DNA of 64,000 nt. Source: Streptomonospora litoralis (GTDB lineage: Bacteria > Actinomycetota > Actinomycetes > Streptosporangiales > Streptosporangiaceae). Shown in pieces: positions 16,222 through 24,189 of the stretch (position 1 is its first letter; every line of letters starts with the position of its first letter). The stretch covers positions 4,397,101 through 4,461,100 of the forward strand of contig NZ_CP036455.1 in assembly GCF_004323735.1 (NCBI RefSeq), written 5' to 3'. The notes under the pieces are model-generated. The model was not told the DNA's origin. It made no database searches and worked only from the letters and a program-made list of their open reading frames with translations. The position numbers and the translations under genes were made by a program.

Positions 16222-16819
16222 CCTGACGCGGCTGGCGCTTGCCGCCGGCGCGGGCGCCCCCGGTGCTGCGGATCGGCTCGTCGGCGAACTACGCAGCGAC
16301 GTCACCCGCTTCATCGCCTCGATGGCCGAGCCGGGCTGGGTCGAGGAGTTGACCCAGGAGACCCTGATCCGGGCGCTAAGGGGGCTGCCGCGCTTCGCCG
16401 CGCGGTCCTCGGCCCGGTCATGGCTGCTCACCATCGCCCGGCACACGGTAGCGGACCGCTACCGCGCCGCGGCGTCGCGTCCGGCCACGGTGAGCGTCGA
16501 CGACTGCGAGAGGGCACAGACCCGCACCGGCGCCGCACACGGCCGCTTCGAGGAGGAGGTCGCGTTACTGAACCTGCTCGCGAGCCTGCCCGAGCCGCGC
16601 CGCACGGCCTTCGTGCTTACACGGATCGAGGGCTTCGCCTACACCGAGGCCGCCGAGATGACCGGCGTCCCCGTGGGTACGGTGCGTTCCCGCGTGGCGC
16701 GGGCGCGCAGCGACCTCGCCGATGCGCTGCGGCTGGCCGAGGACCCGGCCGCGCCGGCGGAGCCGGCGGAGCCGGCGGAATCGGTGGCAGGAGCAGGTCG
16801 GACCACCCGGACGGCATGA
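16208..16819 (+). CDS. ECF-type RNA polymerase sigma factor, SigC-like
   Basis: 203 residues: region 2 (about 20-90, with ELTQETLIRALRGLPRF and SARSWLLTIARHTVADRYR) and region 4 (about 115-165, with LLASLPEPRRTAFVLTRIEG and the HTH FAYTEAAEMTGVPVGTVRSRVARARSDL). The C-terminal tail contains a short repeat (APAEPAEPAES) encoded by three GCCGGCGGA units. ECF factors redirect RNA polymerase to stress or envelope genes. No recognisable anti-sigma factor follows. The upstream copper-cluster-like membrane protein and the general resemblance to mycobacterial SigC suggest a metal-related role, which is inference. The start ATG lies inside the preceding small open frame. Confidence 0.9.
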   Translation: MQDADLTRLALAAGAGAPGAADRLVGELRSDVTRFIASMAEPGWVEELTQETLIRALRGLPRFAARSSARSWLLTIARHTVADRYRAAASRPATVSVDDCERAQTRTGAAHGRFEEEVALLNLLASLPEPRRTAFVLTRIEGFAYTEAAEMTGVPVGTVRSRVARARSDLADALRLAEDPAAPAEPAEPAESVAGAGRTTRTA

Positions 16820-17257
16820 GCCGCGCAACACCGGGCTGTGCTCCGGCTGCCGTCCGGCGGCCACCGGTCAAGGGAGGCTGCCGGACGGCCACCCATCCCC
16901 GCAAAACACGGCGGAGCCGCCGCACCGAAGGCCGCGGCAAGGCACCCGGCGGCCTCCAACCCAAGCCTCGCCATCGCCAGGTCCGCGCCGCTACGCACCG
17001 GGCCCACCGTGTCGCGGCGGCAGGGCAGGCGCCCGTGTCGCGAGCCGGCCCCATCGCCGCACCTCCAAGGGCCCACCGGTGCCGGGGCGTGTCGCGGAGG
17101 CTGAGCGGCGGGCCGGCGGGCGCGTGCCATCAGCGCGCCATACCGCGGTTCGGACCTGACAAAACCGCGCTTCAGCGGTCTGCAGGCCGGTATCGAACCG
17201 GCGGCTGAGGTTGTTTCCGGCGCAGACGAGCTGATGGGGGACGAGGAGAGGCGAGAC
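16820..17257. other. Intergenic region, no gene recognised
   Basis: About 440 bp without a supported gene. Reading frames are short and biased as expected for random GC-rich DNA. The sequence close to 17210-17230 (GGTTGTTTCCGGCG) is slightly AT-richer and may hold the promoter of the next gene. Confidence 0.35.
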
Positions 17258-18238
17258 ATGGGTGAAGGCGGACGTGCACAGGGTCGCAGCGATCGCAGCA
17301 TGCCGCTGGCGCGGCGCGAGGGTCCCGACGAGCCTGCGCAGCAGCTGCGGGCGAGCGGCCGACGGTATGCGCCGAACCGGCCGGCGCCCTCCGCCGGGGC
17401 GGCACGGGACGGTGAGGACCCGGATGTGCTGTTGGAGGTCCCCGACCTGCAGGTGGAGGAACTCGACCTCGACGTCGACGATCTGCGGGCGAGGGTCTCG
17501 CTGAACGCCGAGGTGGCCGACCTGCTCAAGCTGCACGTAGGGGCAGACGTCGACCTCGGCCGGGTCGCACTCAACTTGAAGGGCGTTCAGGCCCAGGCGC
17601 ATCTGCGGGTCAGGCTCGACCACGTGGCGGCGATGGTCGAGCGGGTGCTGGCGACCATCGAGGAGAATCCTCAGTTGGCCGGGAGTCTGCACACGCCGTT
17701 GGCGGCGGCGGCGAACGAGGCCGCCGATGCGGCGGGCGGCGCAGTCAGCGGGACCGGAGAAGTCCGCGCCGCTGAGAGCGACTCCGCGGAGCACTCCACC
17801 GAGGACGGCGCCCGGCCCACGGCGGCCGACGGTGACGAACAAGGCCCGGCAGAGAGCACGGAGCAACCGGTGCCGAGCGAGCACGCGGAGCCCAATGAGC
17901 AGTCGGCCGAGCCCGAGTCGGCCGCCGAGGCACCCTCGCGACCTCTGGCCCGCGACGCGCCGGCCGAACACGCGGAAGAGGAAGCCCTGGCCGACCCTGC
18001 GGAGGAGCACGCTTCCGAACCCGAACCGGCCCGCTCGGCGAGTCAGCGGCGCCCGGACCGGCCCACCGCGGCCCGGAAGGTCGTCGGCGGAGTGATCGCG
18101 GGCGCGCGCCGCAGCGCCGAGCGCGACTCGGCTCCCCGCAAGCTCGGCCGGAGTGTGCGCGCCGGAGCACGGCAGGTCGGCAAGGAGGCTGGCGGCGTGA
18201 TGTACCGGGCGGTGAAGGCGGCGCGCGACGCCGAGTGA
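17258..18238 (+). CDS. Conserved actinomycete hypothetical protein with long acidic linker
   Basis: 326 residues in three parts. Residues about 45-135 form a conserved alternating amphipathic segment (VPDLQVEELDLDVDDLRARV, VGADVDLGRVALNLKGVQAQ, RVRLDHVAAMVERVLATIEE) of a kind I recognise from actinomycete hypothetical proteins, with no known function. Residues about 140-265 are low-complexity and acidic (Glu, Ala, Ser, Pro). The last about 60 residues are basic (RPTAARKVVGGVIAGARRSA and GRSVRAGARQVGK). ATG 17258 was preferred over ATG 17234 because GAGGAGAGG precedes it by 6 nt. The acidic then basic layout could allow binding to membranes, DNA or a partner; no evidence decides. Confidence 0.75.
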   Translation: MGEGGRAQGRSDRSMPLARREGPDEPAQQLRASGRRYAPNRPAPSAGAARDGEDPDVLLEVPDLQVEELDLDVDDLRARVSLNAEVADLLKLHVGADVDLGRVALNLKGVQAQAHLRVRLDHVAAMVERVLATIEENPQLAGSLHTPLAAAANEAADAAGGAVSGTGEVRAAESDSAEHSTEDGARPTAADGDEQGPAESTEQPVPSEHAEPNEQSAEPESAAEAPSRPLARDAPAEHAEEEALADPAEEHASEPEPARSASQRRPDRPTAARKVVGGVIAGARRSAERDSAPRKLGRSVRAGARQVGKEAGGVMYRAVKAARDAE

Positions 18239-18249
18239 AGATGAGGCAC

Positions 18250-18286
18250 CCGCCGCACCGAGGCGGCTCGTTCAGTGGTGCGGCGG
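18250..18286. terminator. Bidirectional hairpin between convergent genes
   Basis: CCGCCGCACC pairs exactly with GGTGCGGCGG across a 17-nt loop. It sits 12 nt after the stop of the plus-strand hypothetical gene and covers the stop codon of the minus-strand ArsR gene. No T tract. Confidence 0.5.
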
Positions 18287-18631
18287 CTCGCCGGTGACGA
18301 CGTGATCGGCGTGGTTGACCGCCTCCAGCACGAGGCGGCGCAGGTGGCCGTCGCGCAGCCGGTAGATGGCGCGCCGCGACTGCTTGCGCGACTCCACGAG
18401 GCCCGCCAGGCGGAGCTTGGCCAGATGCTGCGACACGGCGGTGCGTGAGGCGGCGCACGCCTCGGTGAGCTCGGTGACGTCGGCCTCGCGGTGGCCGAGG
18501 ACCCACAGCAGGTGCAGCCGCGTGGGATCGGAGAGGAGCCGGAAGACGTCGGCGGCCACAGCCAGGCGCTCCGCTTCGGGCGGGGTCTCGTGCGTCAGGC
18601 TCGGTCCGGTCGCGGTCTCCTGCGTCTCCAT
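18272..18631 (-). CDS. ArsR/SmtB-family metal-responsive repressor
   Basis: 119 residues of the winged-helix ArsR fold: VFRLLSDPTRLHLLWVLGH, the recognition helix region SRTAVSQHLAKLRLAGLVESRK and the wing RRAIYRLRDG. There is no CxC motif in helix 3. The C-terminal helix carries a His cluster (NHADHVVTGEPPHH) in the place where alpha-5-type sensors such as NmtR bind Ni, Co or Zn, so metal sensing at alpha-5 is likely. The gene follows the MFS exporter by 112 bp on the same strand, and a dyad site typical of ArsR operators lies before the exporter. De-repression by metal would raise export. Confidence 0.88.
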   Translation of the reverse strand: METQETATGPSLTHETPPEAERLAVAADVFRLLSDPTRLHLLWVLGHREADVTELTEACAASRTAVSQHLAKLRLAGLVESRKQSRRAIYRLRDGHLRRLVLEAVNHADHVVTGEPPHH

Positions 18632-18743
18632 GTGGGCAGTTTAGGTCCGAACCGCGCGGCCCAGGCGACATGTTTCCTTGACCCGGCCGCCCACCCGGCT
18701 CAGCGGAGCGCGATCCGGAGGACCCGCGCCGCCGGTTCTCCGG

Positions 18744-19982
18744 TCAGGGCCCAGACGCCGCCGCGGTCCGGGCCGGCTCCGGTGCGCGCTCGTGGGACGT
18801 GCGCCAGAGGAGGACGGCCGCGCCGCCGGCCAGCCCGGCGATCACCGCCGTCCCGGCGAAGGCCGCTTCCGGTGGGAGGGCGGCCCCCGCCCAGCCGGCG
18901 AGCGGGTAGGTCGCCAGGAAGCAGGCGTGGGAGAGGGAGAACTGGGCGGCGAACAAGGGCGGCAGGCCGGTGCGCCCCACGGTGTCGCGCAGCAGGCGGC
19001 CCGTGAGGGTGGCCACCAGCGAGCAGCCGGCTCCCAGCGCCGCCCAAGCGAAAGCGAGCACCGCGGGTGTCGGCGCCGCCGACCACGCCGCGGCGAGCGC
19101 CGCCGCGGAGACCGCGATCACCAGTGGTCCGGCGAGCATGACCGGCCGCGCCCCGGAGGACATCGCCAGCTTGGGCAAGGCGAGGGCCACGGCCATCGAG
19201 CCCGCGCCGAAACACGCGAGCGCGAGCGCGACACCGGTGTCCGTCCCGCCGAGCGGCCCGCGGACGTAGACGACCGTGTTCACCAGCACCAGCGCGGTCG
19301 GCGCCGCGACCGCCAGATTGAGCGCCGCCAGCGCCCGCAGCGGCGGCAGCACGGAGAAAGCACGAACGCCCGCGACGGCCCCCTCCAACCGGGACGGCGA
19401 GCCGCGGCCCGTCTCCCCCGGCAGCCGCGTGCGCACCACCACCAGCGCCGACCCGGCGAATCCGACCGCGGTGAACGCGAACAGCCCGCTGAAGGGCACG
19501 AGCAGCAGCAGCCCGGCCGCGAGCACCGGTGAGGCCACCGCCTCCAAGTCGTAGGCCAGCCGCGACAGGGCGAGTGCCGCGGTGTAGTCGGCGTCCTCGA
19601 CGATCTCGGGGATGAGCGCCTGGAACGCGGGGGTGAACGCGGCCGACGCCGTCTGCAGCAGCGCCACCAGCGCATACACCTGCCAGACCTGGTCGACCCA
19701 GGGCAGCACGGCCACCGCCGAGGCGCGCACCGCATCCGACCCGACGAGGACGGCGCGGCGCGGCAGCCGCAGGGTGAGCCCCGTGAGCAGCGGTCCGGCC
19801 ACGACGTAGGCGACCATCTTGATCGTCAGCGCGGTGGCCATGACCCGCGAGGCGTCGTCGCCCGCCAAACGGTAGGCCAGCAGTCCCAGCGCGACGGTGG
19901 CCAGTCCGGTACCGGCCAGGGCGGCGACCTGCGCGGCGAACAGCCGCCGGTAGGCACCCGGGCGCACCAGCAGCCCCAGCAT
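18744..19982 (-). CDS. MFS exporter controlled by the adjacent ArsR protein
   Basis: 412 residues with about 12 hydrophobic helices arranged as in drug or metal exporters of the major facilitator superfamily (RLFAAQVAALAGTGLATVAL at the N-terminus, LYRLAGDDASRVMATALTIK, GCSLVATLTGRLLRDTVGR). ATG 19982 has GGGGAGG upstream and gives the usual family N-terminus. The 31-bp operator-like sequence sits about 45-75 bp before the start. Pairing with an ArsR sensor with a C-terminal His cluster suggests export of Ni, Co or a similar metal, as NreB-like proteins do, although the His-rich tail of NreB is lacking here. Substrate is therefore inference. Confidence 0.88.
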   Translation of the reverse strand: MLGLLVRPGAYRRLFAAQVAALAGTGLATVALGLLAYRLAGDDASRVMATALTIKMVAYVVAGPLLTGLTLRLPRRAVLVGSDAVRASAVAVLPWVDQVWQVYALVALLQTASAAFTPAFQALIPEIVEDADYTAALALSRLAYDLEAVASPVLAAGLLLLVPFSGLFAFTAVGFAGSALVVVRTRLPGETGRGSPSRLEGAVAGVRAFSVLPPLRALAALNLAVAAPTALVLVNTVVYVRGPLGGTDTGVALALACFGAGSMAVALALPKLAMSSGARPVMLAGPLVIAVSAAALAAAWSAAPTPAVLAFAWAALGAGCSLVATLTGRLLRDTVGRTGLPPLFAAQFSLSHACFLATYPLAGWAGAALPPEAAFAGTAVIAGLAGGAAVLLWRTSHERAPEPARTAAASGP

Positions 19983-20025
19983 GGCGCATCCTCCCCATCG
20001 GATTCCGCCGATCGGTCGATGGCGC

Positions 20026-20056
20026 CAACGTAGCAAACATGTGCGTATATGCGCAC
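20026..20056. promoter_or_regulatory. ArsR operator upstream of the MFS exporter (copy 1)
   Basis: Contains GTGCGTATATGCGCAC, an imperfect dyad (two mismatches) of the ATATGCGCA half-site type common to ArsR/SmtB/NmtR operators. A further half-site TTATGCGCAC follows at about 20064. The whole 31-bp block recurs exactly at 21077-21107. It lies just before the minus-strand exporter gene. Confidence 0.7.
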
Positions 20057-20249
20057 CTATGTTTTATGCGCACTCGTAGCGACTTGGAGGCAGGAGTTGG
20101 AAACCCGCCCCGCGGGCGAGCGCCGCCCCAGGCCCGCGAACCGACTTCCCGGGTACGGAACGGGCTGCGAACATCACTTTGGGTGCTTATCAGCGTGGCG
20201 TCGCCTCCGACCCTGCCGCGGTTCACACCGTGGCCGTAGCAGGCCAATA

Positions 20250-20268
20250 CAAGTGAAACCGTCACTTG
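20250..20268. promoter_or_regulatory. Inverted repeat upstream of the excalibur gene
   Basis: CAAGTGA and TCACTTG are exact reverse complements separated by 5 nt, about 50 nt before the start codon. The form is that of a small dimeric repressor site; the binding protein is unknown. Confidence 0.45.
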
Positions 20269-20317
20269 CCGACTCGCGGCGGAATAGTTCTGGTAGCCCC
20301 AGATCGAGGAGAGCTCC

Positions 20318-20776
20318 ATGACCGATAGCAACAACCGGACCGCCATCGCCGTAACCGCAGGCTGCGGCGCCCTGGTCTTCTTCGTGCTGGTGGTGGGCGC
20401 CTGCTCCGCCGCGATCAGCGCAGCCGGCGACGCCCCCGATGGCCCGCGGCCCACCGTGACCGCGACCGTCACGGCCGTCGCAACGACCACCGAGACGGCG
20501 ACGCCGAGAGTGACAGCAACGGAAACCGTGACGGAGACCGCCGAGCCCCCTGCCGACGACAACGACGACAACGGCGGTGGTGGTGGTGGCGGCGGCGGCG
20601 CACCCGCCGCTCCCCCGGCGCCACCCGCGCCGGAACCCGAGCCTGAGCCGGCGCCCGACGTCTACTACGAGAACTGCACCGACGCCCGCGCCAAGGGCGG
20701 CGCACCCGTCTACCGGGGAGAACCCGGTTACGGCCCCCATCTCGACCGCGACGGCGACGGAGTCGGATGCGAGTGA
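20318..20776 (+). CDS. Surface protein with C-terminal excalibur calcium-binding domain
   Basis: 152 residues. A membrane or signal-anchor helix (about 8-30, TAGCGALVFFVLVVGACSA) is followed by a Thr-rich segment (TVTATVTAVATTTETATP), a Gly run (nine consecutive glycines) and a Pro/Glu-rich spacer, then the excalibur domain (about 115-152). That domain shows YYENCTDARAKGGAPV, the paired cysteines and the DRDGDGVGCE calcium loop. Excalibur domains occur on exported actinomycete and Bacillus proteins; their role is not settled. ATG 20318 has GAGGAGAG 6 nt upstream. A degenerate copy of the domain end lies 0.4 kb downstream. Confidence 0.88.
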   Translation: MTDSNNRTAIAVTAGCGALVFFVLVVGACSAAISAAGDAPDGPRPTVTATVTAVATTTETATPRVTATETVTETAEPPADDNDDNGGGGGGGGGAPAAPPAPPAPEPEPEPAPDVYYENCTDARAKGGAPVYRGEPGYGPHLDRDGDGVGCE

Positions 20777-20812
20777 CCGACCCGCCGGCCGCCGCGAGCC
20801 CAGGGCTACGCC

Positions 20813-20935
20813 TCACTCAGGCCTTTGCCACGGGGAGTGGAGCGGCCCGCCCGACTTGAGCCAGGCGTCGAGGGCATCGAACGCCGCGTCCGACGCAGAC
20901 CGCGCCCGTTCGCGGAGGGCCTCCGAGAGGCCGCG
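20813..20935 (-). pseudogene. C-terminal coding remnant, family unknown
   Basis: On the minus strand the segment reads LSEALRERARSASDAAFDAL then DAWLKSGGPLHSPWQRPE-stop. It has the amphipathic pattern and codon bias of a true protein end. The frame is closed upstream by a stop at 20936; plausible coding sequence appears to continue in another frame toward the operator copy (VAANAQPDTLDADADGSDD), so a frameshifted gene is likely. Its position directly behind the second ArsR operator suggests it once belonged to a metal-regulated gene. I do not recognise the family. Confidence 0.4.
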
Positions 20936-21076
20936 TCATCCGAACCATCCGCATCCGCGTCCAGCGTGTCCGGCTGCGCGTTTGCGGCCACCCAGCAGGC
21001 ACCGGCCTGCGACGCACCCGCGTTGGGACCGTCGCCCGCGCAACCGAGGGCGGAGACGAGCCGGCGACCGTCCACA

Positions 21077-21107
21077 CAACGTAGCAAACATGTGCGTATA
21101 TGCGCAC
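21077..21107. promoter_or_regulatory. Second exact copy of the ArsR operator block
   Basis: Thirty-one bases identical to 20026-20056 in the same orientation, including GTGCGTATATGCGCAC. No intact gene follows on the minus strand. It may still bind and titrate the repressor. Confidence 0.6.
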
Positions 21108-21140
21108 TTGTTTGGCTTGAGCCAGACCAGGCCCGCCTGT

Positions 21141-21200
21141 CACCGGGGAGGGTCCAGCTACGGTTCCCATCTCGACCACGCCGGCCACGGCCGACCCGGT
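21141..21200 (+). pseudogene. Degenerate excalibur-domain end
   Basis: Translation gives HRGGSSYGSHLDHAGHGRPG, which aligns codon for codon with YRGEPGYGPHLDRDGDGVG at the end of the intact excalibur gene. The Asp residues of the calcium loop and the final cysteine are lost, and no start or membrane helix remains. It is a relic of a second copy. Confidence 0.55.
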
Positions 21201-21380
21201 GTCGCCGACTACGGCGTGGCGCGGGAGACAGCGCGGCGTGCCGTCGGTTGGCTCCGGCAGTGCTGCGACGCTCACCAGCGCGCGCTACGCGATCAGCGCC
21301 GATTTCGGCGATGAGTTTCCCGCCGCCCCTCAGTCTCCAGTGCGATCAATAGAGGCTCGCGCAACCACAGGAGGACCGAC

Positions 21381-22997
21381 ATGGACACCACCGCGCCGAC
21401 CGGAGCGTCCGGTTCGCCGTCTCGGGCCGGGCGCCGGGAGTGGCTGGGGCTGGCGGTGCTCGCACTGCCGACGCTGCTGCTTTCGCTGGACATGAGCGTC
21501 CTGCACCTGGCGCTGCCGCACCTGGCGGCGGACCTGCAGCCAAGTAGCAGCGAACTGCTGTGGATCATGGACGTGTACGGCTTCATGATCGCCGGGTTCC
21601 TAATCACCATGGGCACCCTCGGGGACCGCATCGGGCGGCGGCGGCTGCTGCTCATCGGGGCCGCCGCGTTCGGTGCCGCGTCGGTCGCCGCGGCCTACTC
21701 CACGACCCCGGCGATGCTGATCGCCACGCGGACGGTGCTGGGCGTGGCCGGTGCGACGCTGATGCCCTCGACACTGGCACTGATCAGCAACATGTTCCAG
21801 GACTCCCGCCAGCGCGCGACCGCGATCGCGCTGTGGGCCAGCTGCTTCATGGGCGGCACCGCTGTCGGCCCGGTGGTCGGCGGCCTGCTGCTGGAGTGGT
21901 TCTGGTGGGGCTCGGTGTTCCTGCTGGGCGTGCCCGTCATGGTGCTGCTGCTGGCCACCGCGCCGCTGCTGCTGCCCGAGCGCCGCGATCCCGGCGCCGG
22001 GCGGCTGGACCTGTTCAGCGTCGCGCTCTCGCTCGCGGCCATCCTGCCCGTCATCTACGGCCTCAAGGAGATCGCCGCTCACGGTCCCGGCGCGACGGCC
22101 TTCACGGCGATCGCGGCGGGCGCCGCGGTCGGGGCGGTCTTCGTGCGCCGCCAGCTGCACATGACAGACCCGCTGCTGGATCTGCGGCTGTTCGCCGACC
22201 GCGGCTTCTCGGGCGGACTGGGCGTGATGATGCTGGGCGCGGTGGCGATGGGCGGCATGTTCCTGCTGCTGTCGCAGTACCTGCAGTTGGTCGGGGGCCT
22301 GTCGCCGCTGCAGGCCGGGCTGCGGCTGGTGCCGTCGGCGGCGGTGATGATCGCGGGCACGATGCTGGGCCCATGGGCCGCCCGCCGCCTGGGCCAGGCC
22401 AACGTGATCGGCGGCGGCATGGTGCTGGCGGCGGTGGGCATGCTGCTGCTGACCCTGGTCTCCCCCGCCGACGGAACGGCACTCGTGGTCGTCGCGCTGG
22501 CCGTCGCCTCCCTGGGGCTCGGGCCGGGCTCGGCCCTGGTGACCGATGTGGTGGTGGGCTCGGCCCCACCGGAGAAGGCGGGCTCGGCCGCGTCGATGTC
22601 GGAGACCAGCGGGGAGTTCGGTATCGCCATGGGGGTGGCGCTCCTGGGCAGTCTGAGCACCGCTGTCTACCGCAGCCGGGTCACCGTGCCCGAGGGGGTA
22701 CCGGCCGAGGCCGCCGCCGCATCCCGCGACAGCCTCCCGGCTGCCGCCGCCGCGGCCGCGGAACTGCCCGCCGAGACCGCGGCCCAGCTGCTCGCGCCCG
22801 GGCGGGAGGCGTTCACCCAAGCGCTGAACGCCTCGGCGATCGCGGGCGCGGTCGTACTGGGGCTCTTCGGTGCCGCGGCGATCCTGCTGTTGCGCACCCG
22901 CCGCACACCCGCCGATACCGGAGCCACCGGCGGTCGCGCCGCGGCGGGCGGCGCCGATGACGACACCCGGCTCGAACCGGTCGCCGCCGAAGGATGA
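21381..22997 (+). CDS. DHA2-family (14-helix) MFS drug exporter
   Basis: 538 residues with 14 predicted helices, typical of the SmvA/QacA-like DHA2 group. Diagnostic segments are LDMSVLHLALPHLAADL in helix 1, the motif-A region GTLGDRIGRRRLL, and motif C-like WASCFMGGTAVGPVVGG. These proton antiporters export cationic dyes, disinfectants or antibiotics. AGGAGG lies 9 nt before the ATG. No TetR or MarR regulator is adjacent. The C-terminal 45 residues are cytoplasmic and acidic. Two small VOC-family genes follow on the same strand, and resistance by sequestration plus export would fit, but that is inference. Confidence 0.92.
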   Translation: MDTTAPTGASGSPSRAGRREWLGLAVLALPTLLLSLDMSVLHLALPHLAADLQPSSSELLWIMDVYGFMIAGFLITMGTLGDRIGRRRLLLIGAAAFGAASVAAAYSTTPAMLIATRTVLGVAGATLMPSTLALISNMFQDSRQRATAIALWASCFMGGTAVGPVVGGLLLEWFWWGSVFLLGVPVMVLLLATAPLLLPERRDPGAGRLDLFSVALSLAAILPVIYGLKEIAAHGPGATAFTAIAAGAAVGAVFVRRQLHMTDPLLDLRLFADRGFSGGLGVMMLGAVAMGGMFLLLSQYLQLVGGLSPLQAGLRLVPSAAVMIAGTMLGPWAARRLGQANVIGGGMVLAAVGMLLLTLVSPADGTALVVVALAVASLGLGPGSALVTDVVVGSAPPEKAGSAASMSETSGEFGIAMGVALLGSLSTAVYRSRVTVPEGVPAEAAAASRDSLPAAAAAAAELPAETAAQLLAPGREAFTQALNASAIAGAVVLGLFGAAAILLLRTRRTPADTGATGGRAAAGGADDDTRLEPVAAEG

Positions 22998-23147
22998 CCC
23001 GCAAAGGCGCCAGGCCTGACCGCGCCGAGGGCCGCGGCCCCGCCCGGCCCGAACGCGCCGAGAAATCCCGTCCACGGGCGATGAGTCCGCCCGCCGGCGC
23101 GGGTCTACCCCCAGGAGAGAACACACCTCGACGAAGGGACCGGCCCG

Positions 23148-23525
23148 ATGCCCACCACCGAGATCAACGCCATGCTGCTGGCCAGCCGCGACCCCGAGCG
23201 GCTGCACGACTGGTACTCCACGGTGTTCGAACCGCAGCAGGACACCCGCATGGACCAGTACCGAATCCTCAAGCTCGGCTCCTTCCACCTGTTGATCGAC
23301 AGCCGCGACGACATCGCCGCGGCCAATCCCGACCCGGGACGGGTGATCATCAACGTCGACGTCGACGACGCCCGCGCCGTCGGCAAGCGAATCGACGAGG
23401 CGGGCAGTCGGTGGCTCTCTCCGATCGAGGACCGCGACGGCAGCCTCTTCGGCACCGCGATCGACCCAGACGGCAACTACGTGCAGCTCATCCAGCTCAG
23501 CGAAGAGGCCAGGCAATCGATGTAG
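23148..23525 (+). CDS. VOC-superfamily (glyoxalase-like) protein
   Basis: 125 residues of paired beta-alpha-beta-beta-beta modules: MLLASRDPERLHDWYSTVF opens the first, and GTAIDPDGNYVQLIQL closes the second. The closing DPDGNxxxL motif is typical of VOC enzymes and antibiotic-binding proteins. Metal ligands are not obvious in the first module, so either a binding protein or an enzyme is possible. It is followed within 40 bp by a second VOC gene, so the two are likely co-transcribed and may form a functional pair. Substrate unknown. Confidence 0.85.
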   Translation: MPTTEINAMLLASRDPERLHDWYSTVFEPQQDTRMDQYRILKLGSFHLLIDSRDDIAAANPDPGRVIINVDVDDARAVGKRIDEAGSRWLSPIEDRDGSLFGTAIDPDGNYVQLIQLSEEARQSM

Positions 23526-23564
23526 GACGTCCGCGAGGGAACTGAAAGCGCAAGGAGAACCGAC

Positions 23565-23945
23565 ATGCTCGATCCTGGAAAGGCGTTCAGCAGTTTCGCA
23601 GTCGACGACCCGGCCGCGGCGGAGGAGTTCTACAGTCGCACCCTCGGCATCCCCGTCGCGAAGGTAGCGGGGATGGAGGAGTACGGGCTCCTCGCCCTGG
23701 AGACGGGCGGCGGGACGGGCGCGATGGTCTATCCCGAACCCGACTTCACACCGGCGACTTACACGGTGATGCACTTCCCCGTCGACGACATCGAGAAGGC
23801 CGTCGACCAGCTCGCGGCACGCGGCGTGGAGTTCCTGCGCTACGGCTCGTTCGAACAGGACGCGAAGGGGATCACCACCGGCAGTCCGCGCAACGCGTGG
23901 TTCACCGACCCCGCGGGCAACGTTCTGGGGCTCGTGCAGGACTGA
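23565..23945 (+). CDS. VOC-superfamily protein (second of pair)
   Basis: 126 residues. SSFAVDDPAAAEEFYSRTLG begins the first module, and AWFTDPAGNVLGLVQD closes the second. The family signature is present but differs enough from the preceding gene that the two are not a recent duplication. The ATG follows AAGGAGAACC. A strong hairpin 55 bp after the stop ends the unit. Likely roles are glyoxalase-like detoxification or drug binding; nothing in the sequence selects between them. Confidence 0.85.
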   Translation: MLDPGKAFSSFAVDDPAAAEEFYSRTLGIPVAKVAGMEEYGLLALETGGGTGAMVYPEPDFTPATYTVMHFPVDDIEKAVDQLAARGVEFLRYGSFEQDAKGITTGSPRNAWFTDPAGNVLGLVQD

Positions 23946-23999
23946 GCCCGCTCCGAGCGAACCGCGCCGAAGGCCGAGCCCCCACCGCGCTCGGCCCGC

Positions 24000-24032
24000 C
24001 CCTGCTCCCCGAGGCCGCCTCGGGGAGCAGGG
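24000..24032 (+). terminator. Strong hairpin terminator
   Basis: A 15-bp perfect stem (CCCTGCTCCCCGAGG with its exact complement) and a 3-nt loop CCG, after the VOC gene pair. No T tract. Confidence 0.75.
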
Positions 24033-24189
24033 CGCTCGGGCGCCCTCCTACCAGCGCGGAATCGGGAGACGACCTCTGCGGCTCGCATACCTGGGCGGTT
24101 GCCCTCAGGGCGGCCGCGTGCTCATATTCGGGGTGTGCGTGTACCGGGCGCCGCGCTTCGGCGCGCGTCCAACGGGTAAGGAGGCGGGC

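Larger units (their letters stand above)
20777..21380. other. Debris-rich intergenic region
   Basis: No intact gene. It contains a minus-strand coding remnant, the second copy of the 31-bp ArsR operator, and a degenerate excalibur-domain end, each listed separately. The mix suggests a past duplication and deletion around the exporter-excalibur segment. Confidence 0.5.
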
